64,000 nucleotides of DNA, taken from Trogon surrucura (lineage: Eukaryota > Chordata > Aves > Trogoniformes > Trogonidae). Positions 13,866 to 26,600 of this stretch are shown here, in pieces (within the stretch, counting starts at the first letter, position 1; each line of letters opens with the position of its first letter). Where the stretch lies: positions 2,790,001-2,854,000 of the forward strand of contig CM036623.1 of assembly GCA_020746105.1 (NCBI GenBank), read 5' to 3'. The notes beneath the pieces were generated by a model that worked only from the letters and a program-made list of their open reading frames with translations, did not search any database and was not told the DNA's origin. The translations under genes and the position numbers were made by a program.

Positions 13866-14100
13866 CGCGGAGCCCTCCGCCCCCTGCGGCGGAGCGGGGA
13901 GGGAGGAGGGGGGTGGCGAGGCGTTAGGACCCGGCGGCGGCGGCTGGGCGGTGCGGGGCCGGGGCCGGAGCGGTGCCGGGGAGAGAGGGAGGGAGCGAGG
14001 GAGGGGACGGGGGAAGCCGGCGTTCCTCCGCCGCTTTCTCCGCTCCTTCCTCCCGCATCCCGTCGAGGCAGCGCTCCCAGGCTCCCCCGGGGCGCCCGGC

Positions 14101-14313
14101 ATGAGGAGGATCAGGGCCAATGCCATCGCCATCCTGACCGTCGCCTGGATCCTGGGCACTTTCTACTACTTATGGCAGGACAACAAGCCCCGGGCGGCGG
14201 CGGGGGCCGGCGGCAGGTCCGCCGGGAGCGGCGGCGGCGGTAGCGCCCGGGGCGGGCAGAGGGCGGCCGGTCGGCTGGAGCTCCGCCGGGAGGAGAGGAC
14301 CATCCCCCTCATC
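14101..14313 (+). CDS. GALNT16: GALNT16 coding exon 1 (residues 1-71): cytosolic tail, signal anchor, stem
   Basis: Encodes the start of polypeptide N-acetylgalactosaminyltransferase 16, a type II Golgi membrane enzyme. The ATG at 14101 is chosen because MRRIRANAIAILTVAWILG fits the family N-terminus; the frame stays open upstream to about 13951 but has no ATG there. Context is good (G at -3, A at +4). Residues 2-5 (RRIR) are a basic cytosolic tail and about 6-25 form the membrane anchor. About 31-58 are a Gly/Ala/Arg/Ser-rich stem, ending in a REERTIPLI segment that is conserved in the family. The donor ATC|GTGAGT at 14314 is near-consensus, and the exon ends in phase 0. The stem looks longer and more glycine-rich than the mammalian version I recall. 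The exon lies wholly inside the CpG island. Confidence 0.97.
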
Positions 14314-14380
14314 GTGAGTGAGCCACGGCCGCCGAGCATCCATCCCGCCCCGCCGGCGAGGGATGCCCGCGGTTTTGGGT

Positions 14381-14395
14381 GGGGGGGGGGGGGGG
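14381..14395. repeat. Poly-G run (15 G) just inside intron 1
   Basis: Fifteen consecutive guanines start 68 bp after the exon 1 boundary, preceded by GGGT. It can form G-quadruplex structure in the DNA or nascent RNA. Its length is likely polymorphic and hard to assemble. Confidence 0.95.
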
Positions 14396-17300
14396 CGGAA
14401 TTGAGGAAGGCTTCGCTTTGCTTTTAGATTTTATTTTGTGTTTATTTTGTATTTGTTCTAGCGTTTCGGGCTCGTCTCCATGGCAGCGGATAGGATTGGG
14501 GAGCAGGGTGGGCAAAGCTCACGGAGGGGGGGTGTATTGGGGGGGATTGGAACTGAGTCGTGCCCTGGGTAAAGTATTTGGGAGTTGGCTCCGCCGGTTC
14601 TCGCCGGGCTCTGCTCCTCCGGCTGCGAGCGGCTGCCCTTGGCTGAGGAAAAGGAGGGGGTGAAACAGCTGGAAGGCTTTTGCTTCGTGTTCAGGAGGCA
14701 CGTACATATATATGCACATATATAGAGAGAGATGTATAGTCGGGGTTGGTCCCACCAGGACCAGGTAAGAGCCATGACCTCTTTTACAAGCCCTTCCTTG
14801 CGAGAAGCACTTGCCTCGGCGCTGTCTGCTTTGCTGCAAAACTGGGGACCTTGGCTCAGCTCACGAGTTCTGTCTGTTTTAAGCTTCACCACGGTCTGTG
14901 AGCCGGGCTCAGGCTAGGATTTGGGCTGGGTGGGAGGTGGGGGAAGCCCTCAGGGCTTCTTCCTAACCCAAGGGGTGGCAGAGGTCCCCTGCTGTGGTAC
15001 TTCGAATTTGCTCCAAAAGCTCTGCCCTCCCTAAGTGTCTCTGGGCTCAGCAGGGTGATAAAATCCTGACTTGAGGATGATGAGGACCTTTCTGCTCTTG
15101 GCCACGGAGGATGTTTGCCCTTATTCAGCCTGTATAATAGCATCAGTAAAGCTCTTCCAACTGTAAGCCATAGCTCTGTAAAAAATAAACCAGCCCTGTA
15201 GCAAAAGTAGTCCAGCAATACCATTCCCAGGAGTGATCCAGCTGAAGCAGTTTGGGAACTGCACTGTGTGTCACTCTTTGGCTGCAAATCCATTTATCAG
15301 CTGGTTACGCACGCAGGGAAGCGAACAAAAGCAGGAGCCTGGCTGGAGCGGAGCAGGGGCCGGGCATGGGGCTCTCTGCTTCCCTCCTTGACTGGCGCTG
15401 GCGTTTTTGGCCTGTGTCACTCTTTTCTCCACCTGTAAAATGTGAATGGGAGGTGGGGGCATTTGGGAAGACTTGTGAATGTTTGAAAGAAAGCTGTCAG
15501 AGCAGCCCCAGGCTCTGGGCAGCAGGCTGGAAATGCTTCTGCTGCGACCCTCAGCCATCGCTTGCAGCTGCTGAAACTCAAAAGCCAAAACGGAGGCTCT
15601 CGGGCAGAGTGAAGATGTTATTTGCTGCTCAGTAGGGCCGGGGACTGCCGGCAGTTTCGGCTGCTCTGCTTTGAGACCCTCTATGGAGCAGGGCTGTGGA
15701 GATGCATGCTGTGCCTCCCGGGTGAGGAGGTTTGTGCTCTCAGGCTGGCTAGGGCCGAGCTGAACAAACGGAGGATTTGGAGTATTGTGGGATTCCAACT
15801 TAGCGGCGGGGAAAGCTGCCCCTGAGCCCCTAATTTCTTGCGCGTGCTTTAACACGCTGGTCTGGCAGTTTTGATTCTCCATTTCCCTGGCTTATCCCTT
15901 TCATCTTTCTTTCTTTATTGCATTTACTTTACTCCCTCTCTGAGGGCTTGTGAGGTTGCATGAATCCCTGTCATCTGCCAAGCACCTTTAAAATCCTCGG
16001 GATGCTGTGGCAGTGCTGCGCGTTGTTTTATCGCTGCCGTTTGGGGGAAGGCGGTATGTGCTGGTGGCTAACCACAAAGCCTCTCGATACAAGCGACAGC
16101 GCTGAGCAACAGCCGCTCCAAACATGGTCCTGCTTGCAGAACGACAAAAAGCATCCCAGCTCTGCTCCACACTTGAAATCACTTAGCAGGAAAAAATACT
16201 TTTCCTTTGCCTCTCGCGTCTTGCTATAACTGGGGTACCAGGATGTGCTATCCCCTCCCCGGGTAAGTCCCAGTTCCTACCCAGCTGGGATGAAGGAGGA
16301 CCCTCTCCTGATGCACCTGAGAGTGGGTCATGGTGGAAATATCACATCCTGGCCTGTCACGATCTGTTCATATAGAGGAGGGAAACAGGAGGCGTTGGTG
16401 GTCGTTGGGTTTCCCCTTGTGCAAGCAGAGAGGTTTCCTAAGGATGTGTGGCATTTGGGATGCGGTACTGCCACCGCCCTCTCCCAGCCAGCACGGAAAA
16501 ATGTTCCGTTTCAACTGTCCCGCTGGAAAAATGGGGAATCTAGAGAAGCGGCTCTCCTTTTGCACTGCAGAGCCCTCAACCCTGAGTTCATTCCTGTGAA
16601 GTTAGATTACTTGACTTTTATATAAAATGGCAGTCTTGTGTAAGAGGAGGCATGCCTGTGCTCTGCCTGCCTCTCGCGCCCCTCGGCCTTCTGCAGAGCC
16701 ACGGAGACAAGCTGCTGGTTTTGATCTGGCTTTTGGCTTCCTCCGCCCTGCGCGAGTGGTGATGATGATGGTGGTAGAGTTCAGGTTTGGGGCCATCTGC
16801 AAATAAGGGTGATTCATGCCACTTGTGGGTTTCTGGAAAATGTTTTTTGAACTTTAGAAAAACTGGCTGCTTTTCTGTCTGGAAAAACAAGGAAAAAAAT
16901 CTTGTCTTTTGGGTAAGCAGGTCCAAGAGTTCTGCTTTTCTATGTATGCTGTGATGTTTCAAATCCTGGGCAAATGAAGGTGAACTGCATGAGTTTTAAA
17001 AGCTGAAGTGCTTCCTGGGCTTGTGGTTTTCTTTTTTATTCTCTTCCCAACGTGAAGAATAAAAATCGCCTCGGGTAGAAACTGCAGTCGATTGAAGTCT
17101 TGGCTTGAAACTGGTTTGTTATTTGTTGGCCTCGCGTTTATTAGCATAACTTTAAACTTAAAATCTAGATGCCTGACTCCTGGAGTCAGCAACTGAAACC
17201 TTTGAATACTAAAGTTGGGGCAGGGGAGCTGTCAGAGATCAATATCCCAGAAATAGCTCATGCATTACTAGTGATTCTCCAGATATCTGCTTTATATCCA

Positions 17301-18035
17301 GAAATCTTGGCATGCGGGCTCTCTGGAATTGCCTCTCCCCAAACAGATGCTTGAAATCAAAATGCAGGAATTGGTAAAGGTCAGGGCTGACTTGGTGGCG
17401 CGCTGAACCCCTGCCTGCTTCCCCTTCCACCCACCACGAAGGGTGGAAACGTGAGTACCGCAGTCCTAGGAATGCATTTTTTTTTCCGTAGCACAGTGTA
17501 ATTTCATATCAGTTAGGTGGAGCCTTGGGACCTCTGGCAGTTGGTTTGCGTGTTGGGTGCTTCTGGAGGACAAACTTCTTCTCTGGGCTCTTTTTCTGTC
17601 CCTCCCACGCTGGAGGTTGCTTCCTGCCCCTTGGAAATTTCACGAGAGCAGAAGCTGTGCAGCGTGTCTTTTGGAAGGGCTTTGGCATCATTTCCACGCT
17701 ACGTACGGGTGGTTAATCATCCACCGTGTGCTGCTCATCGTGTGCTTTAGCAGGGGGCCAATGGGCAGAACCCAGGACTCTTCTCCTGCCTCTAAAGATT
17801 GCAGCATGGGAAGCTCGCCCAGCATACCTGTGTCCCGCTGAAGACAGTAAGGCCATTGCTGTCGCGTGGGTAAAAACCTGTTATTCAGAGGGGTGGCACA
17901 AGGTAGGCTTGAAAGAGGAATTTTGCTGTTGGCTGTGAGCTGAGGATGGAAGTCAAAAGCCGTATGAGAAATGCCTGCGGGTTGCTCCAGCTTGCTGACT
18001 TCTCTGGGGTGGCAGGAGATAGAGGCAAAAGGTTT

Positions 18036-18053
18036 TTGTTTTTTTTTTTTTTT
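18036..18053. repeat. Poly-T tract in intron 1
   Basis: A T homopolymer-like tract with one G near its left edge. It is not next to a recognisable retroposed element. Confidence 0.8.
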
Positions 18054-20610
18054 GTTAGATGCTCTGAATTGGGTTAGGCTGGTGCAGGAGCAGGTATGTT
18101 GTCTCTTACCTTTGTCCTGCCAACTTGTGTGACGTGTAGCTCCTCTGTGACTCCTCTAGAGCCTGTCTGACAGCTGAGAGACCCTATGTGGTGGTACTGG
18201 CCCAGGTTGTCTGGGCTCAGCATTCTTGACTGCTTCCTACCTCTGTGCTCAGCCATGTAAAATAAGCACTGGGGAGAGGAGATTGAGGCATCCTTTTCCT
18301 TTCTAGCAAAGGGTTTCTGAATGCTCTTCAGACGTTGCTGAACTGAGGGTCACCTGCCTGTGGTGAGACAGCAAGAGGGAGACTTCTCTGGGACGTGTTG
18401 CTGAGAACTGGAGGTGTCTGTAGGCATCGAGCAAGTTGGCAAGGAAAGATGTCAGTCGTTTAATTTTTTTTCCCCCTCTCCTGTTTAGCCAGGAAACACA
18501 CAGTGGCTGGGGTTTACCTGCTTCTCTGAGTAGCCGAATTCACAATTTTAGCCACGCTTGTATTTGCCACCATGTAAGACCACCTTGTTGTATGCTTTTC
18601 AGACCCTGGTAGGCTTCACCTGGCCCAACAGTGCGCTCTGCTGCGTTTGGTTTCTGTTGCCTTTGCCTGTGGGAATCTGAATCCCGTGGAGCAGCTGCCA
18701 GTTGATGTTCACCGTTTGTTTGTGAATGATTTTATTCCATCCCTCCATCGTGTTCCCTCTGTGCGCAGCTTTCAGGGGATGCAGTTTCCCTCGCAACTGG
18801 GATGAGCTGCGGTTTTTGAGGATCGATCAGTGATACTGTTTTCCAGGCATTTGTATCCAGTGTATGTGCAGGTTCAGAGGCAAGTCTTGTAAGCTCAGGG
18901 ATGTAATTCTGGGAACCGAGGTGGATCCTAAATAAGAAGTAAAAATAAAACGAGAGGGGTAAGAGTACTAATTCCCTGTATTGGTGTATTATCAACCTTG
19001 TAAAGTGCAGGTTTGATTTTCTGTCCTGCTGTGCCATGGAGAGAGATACAATAAGATGCCACAGCACAGGAGGCTGTGTGGTCACCCCAAAATGCTCTTA
19101 TTTTCTTAAAAGGTCTTCTTTCCTTCAAGCTGAAGTGAAGACGACTTGGGCTCTCCAGCCTGCGGACCAGCTCCGTTCTCTGTGGCTCTGCAAATATCCG
19201 GGGTGCTGGAAACGAGATGGAAGAGAAGCTGCAGGACGCAGCACCGGTGCTCCTGCAGGTGGAAGGTGGCCCCTCTGAGCGCTGGGTTTGTCTGTGCCCT
19301 TCAGCCTGGCCCGTTCCCCTGCCAAAATCTGCCACCCTCCTGGCTGTTTCCTGCTCCTATACGGCCTCTGCTCTTCCCAGTTTATGTTAGGGTGGGGAGG
19401 ACAGCCCTTAACACTTGGGGTTTTGTGGCAGCTGTTCCTGCTGTGGTCAGACCCCTGCAACACTGATTTTTTTTTTTGGATCTCTCTTACGGCAGATGAG
19501 AGGCCCGTGCCAGCTCCCTGGGAAAGGATAACTTGGGAACTAGTTCTCTTGGGGTGTTACTGCAGGAGGAGGATTCAGTGACAGTTCGACAGCTTAATAT
19601 TTTATTTACAGTGTTTGTGTTTTAAAAACGCAGGAATGGATGTCGTTTGCCGAAACGGCAGAAAACGATTTTGTGTTTTAAGTTGTCCCAGTGGGCCATG
19701 TGGTGCATAAAAAAAATAAAATAAATAGTTCACAATAATAACGATAATCCAGTTGGCGGCACTGGACTTAATTGTTAATCAAAGTGATGATGTAGCTGGG
19801 GCTCAGGTCTGGGCTGCCCGGCATAGTGTGTGGGGTGAAAGTGCAGTACTCCTGAAGGTGATTTATTTATTTTTATTTTTATTTTTTTACCAGAGCCTTT
19901 CCGCTAAATAGGCGAGCGAAGCAGCTGCAAGTTCTAGTGAGCTGAAGCGTTCTTTCAGTATGCAGCTGCTTCCCTGGTTAGATTTGTCTCTGCGTATGCA
20001 AAACCACCCTAAGATTTCAAAGCTTAAAAATTCAGCAGTGTTTTCTGGAAACAGAAGACATCTCAGGTCTGTGGCGAAACTTGGCCCAGGCTCTTCATCC
20101 CGAGGCGGGCGGGTCAGGTGTCACTTGAAAGGCGAAGGGAAGAAGGATCTTAGTTTAGTTTCAGCAGCACCGAGCTGGGACTGCCTGTGTTGGAGTTTCC
20201 GCAAAGTCTAAACCCGGAGATTTTTTTATCTGCTTCACAGGGCTTTGGGGAGGCTTAATGTGCGAGTTTTGTAAAGGGCTGGAGGTGGGATGGTCTTGGC
20301 AAAACATTTGGTTGAGTTCACCCTTTGTATACCTTTGAAGGAAGAACGGGATGAACAGAAATGCAGCAGGTCAGGGAGGATGTGCTGCAAGAGGAAGATG
20401 CTAAAGGCACAGCCCGGGCTGCTTCGGGCACCCAGCAACAGGAGTTACGAGGAAACGCTGCCTCCAACATCCTACTGCCTTTCGACTGGACTTTTATTCT
20501 TGTAGTTAATGCAAGTGATAAAGGACAGGAGGTGGACTGTCCTCATTGGATTTCCAGGTCCCAGTTGTGCTTGTGGAGACAGTGAAATATATAGGACTAC
20601 ATTTTGCAGG

Positions 20611-20660
20611 GGGGAAAAAACAAAAAAAAAAAAAAAGAAAAAAACCACACACACAAAAGT
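20611..20660. repeat. A-rich tract with short (CA)n
   Basis: G-run followed by a long A-rich stretch with occasional C and G, ending in a short ACACACACA run. It generates artefactual poly-Lys and poly-Phe open frames. Confidence 0.85.
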
Positions 20661-23600
20661 GGTCTCTTGGGGCCCATCTTTGCAGACAAATTACCTGTGG
20701 TTGTGATGTGCTTTGAGCATATGGGTAATTTCTCAGTGTTGGTAGAGCCTCGGTGTTTGGATAGGCAGCTCTGTGCTCCCGTTGGAGCCGCTTTCGGATA
20801 CTTTGGGGCAGCATCCCTGCAGAGACCTGCCTCGACCCCTTCTTTGGTGGCAATGGAGGTCCCACCTTTGGCATCTAAGCCTCAGGATGAGAAGGAAGCT
20901 GCCACGTCGGGCTGCCCCACAGCGGGGAAAAGCTGTTTTGGGGTAGTCGGGTAATGCTCAGTCGGTCGTCCTGCCATGATGCAGCTGTTGGATTGACTTT
21001 GCAGTTCAGGCTTGAAGGCTGCTGTGGTCAAACTGGGTTAGTGCTCTAACTTCTGACTCTATTACAGTGTGGGCACTGATGACATTTGGTTAAAGCTGCA
21101 GAAAATTATCTACTTCAACCTTTTGTTTCCATTCTCCCCCTTGCCAAAGTTTTCATCTCGTAAGCTGGAACATGGTCCTTGTGAGGAGGCTTTGTTTTAA
21201 AGTAGCAGCTGTGCTGAAACCTGCATCAGCCATTTGGTGGGCCTGGGAGGGGAAAAAAGAAGAAAAATACTTTTTTTTTTTTTTCCTTTTTATTTTGGAT
21301 AAGCTGAATCCTGAAACAGCCAGGGCTTGGCTGGAAAAGTGCTTCTGCCCGATCAAGGCGTCTTCTGAGGTTCTCTGAAAAAGTCTTCCTGCTGAACAAA
21401 ATTGGAAAACACTGATGCCTTCCATCTGCTCTCATGCTGAGTGCCCTAAATGAAGTATTTGGTGCCAGAGAGTGTCGTACTCAGTAATGCCAGGCTGTAC
21501 CTTTGTGCTTTTTGATATCTGCAGTAAAAAAAAAAGTCTAATAAATGAGGAAGAGCATGTAAGAGCTGCAAGAAGAAATGTCGCTCCTTGGGTAACCGGT
21601 GAGTTAGTCTTCAAGCATGGGAACGGGGCTACAGTGGCAGTGCAAATGGGAGCTATCACATCCACACAATGACATTTAAAAAAATTCTGTGCTCACTATG
21701 TAGTTTCCCAAAGCAATTTTAAACTGTAAAAATCGTAAAGTGTTGGAGTTGGGAGATGTAGATGTCGCAGGTGTTCACTGCGGACTCCCGGTGCTCGTGC
21801 TGCATTTCCCAAGTGCTATGATGTGTGTGTGATTTTTTTGGTTGTTGGTTCTTTTGTTGTGTTTTTTTCCTTTATGCTTTTCTGGGAGGTTTTTTTCGAT
21901 CTCACTGTGCGGTTGGAACTACCGGCTACCGCAGGCTGCTGTGTGAGATGTCTCAGTTTGGCTGCGGTACCTGATTTATACCTGAAGATCACCTCTCAAG
22001 GTCATGTCTGGGTGGGTTGATGGGGCAGTGATAAACAGGTAGGACATAACCCTATCCCCAGCACAGGGACACTAGGTTGTCACATCTCTGCTGGTGCTAC
22101 ATTTACTTCTGTAACGCTAAAGCGTTTTGTTTCGTGTTCAGGAACAGCAGCACTGGCTCCCCTGGCAGTACCAGATGCAGGCTGGGGTGAGCACAGTCGT
22201 GTTTCTCTCTTTGCTTTGTGGTGTTTACACTGAGCTTGGGTAGGCAGCGCTAGGATGGACACTCTGAAATGAGGTAACGCTTTCAGGGGGAAAAAAAAAA
22301 AAATCTGTTGGAGCAAATCTGAGCAAACTTGGCATCTGTTTTGCATCCTCTCTGCGTTTGGGTGGTCTGAGTCTGGTTGCGCCTTGCCTTGGAATGCCAG
22401 ATTGCTGTGCTGTGCCTGCTAGTTGAGCAGCCCTGTGGGACCTTGCCAGTCTGTGCTGGGAAAACTGGACCACACTGGTTGGGCACTCCCAAAGAAATGT
22501 TGGGAAGGGCTGGGGAAACAACGTTCCTTCAGGACCGGCTGTGGATCCATCGAGTCAGGCGATAATGAGATGCAGTCAAGTGTGAGGGGTCCAGGCTTGG
22601 AAATGCTGCCCAAGCACCTAGCAAAAGCTCCTTCTGGCTGAGCGTGAAAAAGTTTTAAGTCAGCGAATGGACTGATGGCCTCAGGTCAGGTTTTTGAACA
22701 GACACAAATCTCTACGTGTTAGGCGAGCCGTGAGGAGGTGGTTCACAGTAAAAGTAAAGACTGTCCTTACAGCACAGGATACAGACTGAGTCATGTCGGG
22801 TAGTAGGAGAAAAATCTGCTGATCTGCTTGCATCACTCAGCTTTACAGCATTATTAAAAATAGTTACGAATTGTAAATTATTTACTCGTTAATTTTCTTG
22901 GGCCCAAAGCCTCTCCTTCAGGAAAGATGCACTGGAGTTGAGGGGAAGCACGGTGGGGTGAGACAAATGACGTGAAAGGTAGGTTACGTGCTCCGCTCTT
23001 CTTTCTGCTGTGAGCTGCACAGCCCTGCCCTGTGTGGTTGGAACCGCTCTGGCCTTTGCTGCCCCTTGTACCCGTGAACCAGGGGGGCTGCCTGGGTGAT
23101 TCTTCTAGCCCCGTGGTTTTGGATGCGCTAATCTTGGCACAGTGGTGCCGTGGCAATAGAGTCCTCTTGTTAGGGGCATACGATGTGAGCCCTTTAAATC
23201 TTGGTGCCCTAGTTCACTGGGATTTAGTCCTCCCAACCTGTCACAGCCCATCTCGTTTTTCCTCCTCTTTCTTTTTAGTTAGAGGATTGTAATTGTCGTA
23301 TTGAGCTTAAAGGGGATTGGAGTGCTCTGTCCTTCTTCTGCTTTTCCCCAATATCTCCTAAGAGATGTCATAAAGAAGGGCCGGGAATGGATAAACAGGT
23401 ATTAGCACTACTACAAGTGTTGGCGAAGGTGTGAGAAGACTCGTCCTAACCCGTTGTGCCTGCGTGCTCGCGGGGATGCTCTGTGACCTCCTGAGTTCCC
23501 TGAACCACTGGTGTTGGTCCATGTCCCCAGATCTGTTGCTACACAGGACTAGGGACAGGTGTTGGGCAGGACCAGCAGCAGTGCGAGAGGAGAGGCTGAT

Positions 23601-26600
23601 GGGAACTGAGTGTATGAAGGGATCCCCTTCTTGTTCTTCTGCGCCTCCTGTTCCTTAGGAGCCTTATAAGGCGTTACTCTAGTTCCCCAGCTCATGCATG
23701 TGCAAAAAATTATCTTGTTTCTGCTTTCTCTTAATACCTTTGTATTAGAAGTATACCTCCCACTGCTATATTTAACATGCTGGTCCTGTGTGAAGCTTTG
23801 AGTAGGTGAGTTGAATTTCACTGGAAAATATTTCTGTTGAGATTGGAATTTGCTTGAAATGATTGGTTCAATAGTTTTCTTTCCAAGCTAAATTCTCATG
23901 TTGTTGTCCCATATGTGAGAGGGGTAAATTTAGATGCATTTTGGTCATTGCCTGTTGGTGGGGGCCCTTTGGAAGCCAGATGCTGCTTAGCTTGGGGGTC
24001 ACAATCAGGATCACTCCCACCATTGCTTGTCTCTGATTGGCAGGAGCTGGGTGAGTGCTCGCAGGGAGCTGAGGGTTCAGGTGCAAAAGGAGGGACATGG
24101 AGAGAAGAAATTTGCACTTCAAAGCTACAGAGCCTGAGATCTCATCTTGCTGAGAGCCCAGGCCTCACATACAGCCTGTGCTGCTGAGTTCCTCCCGATT
24201 TGTGTGGAGATCCCTCCTTGCAGAGCTGTTTGGGTATCCAGACCAGGAGATATTCAGCGCAAGGTGAAACGTGAATAGGGAAGATGAGTAAGATAAAGGG
24301 TTGTGGATAGAAACTGTTCTTCCCTCCATTTCCCTGATGTAAAGCTGAGATTAAGTCTCCGTCTCGTTTTTTTTTGCTATTCAGATCTGCTAACCTCTGG
24401 TTATTAACTCCGATTAAAATACCGGTGAAGCCAAGGTAGTGTGGCTGTTAACTGTGTACCAACATGAAACCAAAGAGCTTAGTATTGGATTCTAGCTACT
24501 CCTCAGAGATGATTAAAACTCAGTTTGTCTTATTGTAGCTGGCCATATCTCATTCTTGTTAGAGTTTCATGCTTGGCGTTGGTAATTTATTTGGACCACC
24601 TCCCCACCCCGTGTAATTTCTATGATTAGTGATGGGTTGGCCACCTAAAACCACTCTGGCACTTGGTGTAACCTGAACGGGCTGGGACAGCTTGTGGGAA
24701 ATAAATTTAGCTCACGGACAGTGGTGGTGTTGGGAAATTCCTCCCCTTCAGTTACCCCAAGTGCCAGCTCAGGTTTTGGTGTGTGTTTCTTTCTGTGTGT
24801 TAATTTGGGGGAAGGAGCAGCAATTGAGGATAAGCTGCTGGGAGTGGGGAGACAGACTAGAAAAAAAGCTTCTACAGGATTCCTGTATGTGCAAATGTTA
24901 ATCATTAAACTTGTTACTGCTTAACAGCCTGTGGACTCGTCGTGATGAGCTGCCCATCCATGCTGAACAGGGATAAAGAAAGCTCAGGGTGCTTGCTGAG
25001 CTCTGGGAGCTGGACTTCAGCCCCTCCCAGCTCAGCCCAGATACTGGCTTGTGTTTAAACACTTCCTAGTGGGCAGTGGCAGTGGGGGTCTGTGAGGCTG
25101 CTGGTACTTCTTCACTCTTGTCTTTGGAGAGCTAAATTCTCAAGTTTATCAGGTTAAAGTGAGGTTCCCCACATTACATCATTTTCAATGCCAAGTGACA
25201 TCCGTAACTGGCGTCCGGATTCGAATTCCTTGCTCAGCCCAGCAGCAACCGGTGTGATTTGCTCTTCTGGGGGAGAAAATACACTGTAGGTGCTTTGATC
25301 ATTTTTTTTCTGCAGAAAAAAAAAGAGTGTTTTCAGCTTGGAATATGCTCTTGGCATTTGTAGTACGTAATGGGCAGTGCCATCTGACAGGGTGTATGGC
25401 TTCGTTGCCACAAGTTATTAATAGTCAAGCACAAGGATGGACAGCATTATCTACTTTTGCTGGAGGAGAATTTTACAGGGGTGAATTCAGCCGGTTGTAC
25501 TCATTTCTCCCCAAACGGGAGTCTGATTGAGGACCTTCCCTGCTGCTGCACACCCCAGTGTTGTGTTGAGGAGGGGTACTTAAATAGTAGCTTAATTAGA
25601 GGTCTGGGCAGCATCAGCTAGATGATGGAAGGTTACAAATGAATGACTAGGTCCTTCGTCTCGTTGTTTTGGCAGGTGATACCGGGTGATGTTTGTGGCT
25701 AGCAGTTCTGTAATGCAGGCAGGGGAAACTTAGAATTCTGAGGCAGGAAAGCCCTGTGCCTGAGCTGGATAATCCACTCTGTGAGGCACGCTGGAGACCA
25801 TCCCTCCTGATCAGAGGGGTGAGAAGCCGCATTTCTGGGGCAGCAGCAATGTGCTGCCTCAAGGAAGCTGCAAGCAACTCAAGTCCCTCGGGAAGCCTGT
25901 CCTGTTTGATGTAGGCTTGCTGTTGCTTCTTGAACATCTCCGTGCAGTGCTATGGGATTGGAACGGAATTGGTTCTGCAGACTTGGGTCTTCAGAATGTC
26001 TCCACGCTGTAGGACAAAATGGGCTCTTTGGAGTTACCTTAAGGGGAAAAGATGGCCAAAATAAACTGAAAACTCTGATCTAAAGGAGATGACTTTGCTG
26101 CTGAGAAGGGCAAGTGGAAAGTGTTTGGTAGGGTCACCCAGGCTCCCCATAGGCTGCGCTACCAGAGAAACGATTTTGCAATTCTCCTGCCAGTTCAGTA
26201 CCTCCAGCACTGCCAAAGCACACGTGAAAACCAACTGTGTGGGAATGTCTTTGACGTCATTTAGAGGTCAGCTCAGCTTTCTGTCCTGTGGACAGACACC
26301 AGCTCTGGCAATGAGAAAGGTATTTATACTGTGCTTTAAGTGTTGACCTGAAAGAACTTGTCACTGCACATTTCTCAAAAACCTGTTAGTGGGATTTTTC
26401 AAAATAAATCTCTTAGCTTTTAATTAAATTGATTTGGTGCATTTCTGAGAGTGAGAAGGTGATCAGCAATATTCTCCTTGGTTTGCTGAATTGGCTTATG
26501 TGAACTTGTAGGAGCTTCCTTGATGCTGTCTGCAGATGAGAGAGTGTGCGGTGCAAGGACTTTTGTCTCTAGTTTGTGCTCCTGGTGTGGGGTGGGTGTG

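Larger units (their letters stand above)
13380..14420. promoter_or_regulatory. GALNT16: CpG-island promoter and 5' leader of GALNT16
   Basis: Base composition changes sharply to GC-rich and CpG-dense here, in contrast with the AT-richer flanks, and the island surrounds the first coding exon. It includes a GCGGCCGC site at about 13385, repeated CCGGGG/GGGCGG-type Sp1-like boxes, a (GGA)n run and dense G-tracts between about 13935 and 14020. No TATA box is evident at a sensible distance, as is usual for housekeeping-type CpG-island promoters. The transcription start is not resolvable from sequence; the leader probably begins somewhere in the 0.1-0.6 kb before the ATG. The island could also fire antisense transcripts, but no divergent gene is visible. 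Confidence 0.82.

Noticed and set aside
13511-13927. 138-codon + frame in the promoter, rich in Pro/Ala/Arg/Glu
   Set aside because: Composition reflects CpG-island DNA and the (GGA)n run. It is not in frame with, and not joined to, the GALNT16 start.
13951-14100. Possible N-terminal extension of GALNT16 upstream of 14101
   Set aside because: The frame is open but begins only at a GTG and encodes Arg/Gly repeats. The family N-terminus begins exactly at the ATG at 14101.
15271-15882. 203-codon open frame on the minus strand in intron 1
   Set aside because: GC-rich sequence close to the CpG island gives long chance frames. The peptide has no recognisable domain, and overlapping frames on the other strand are equally long.
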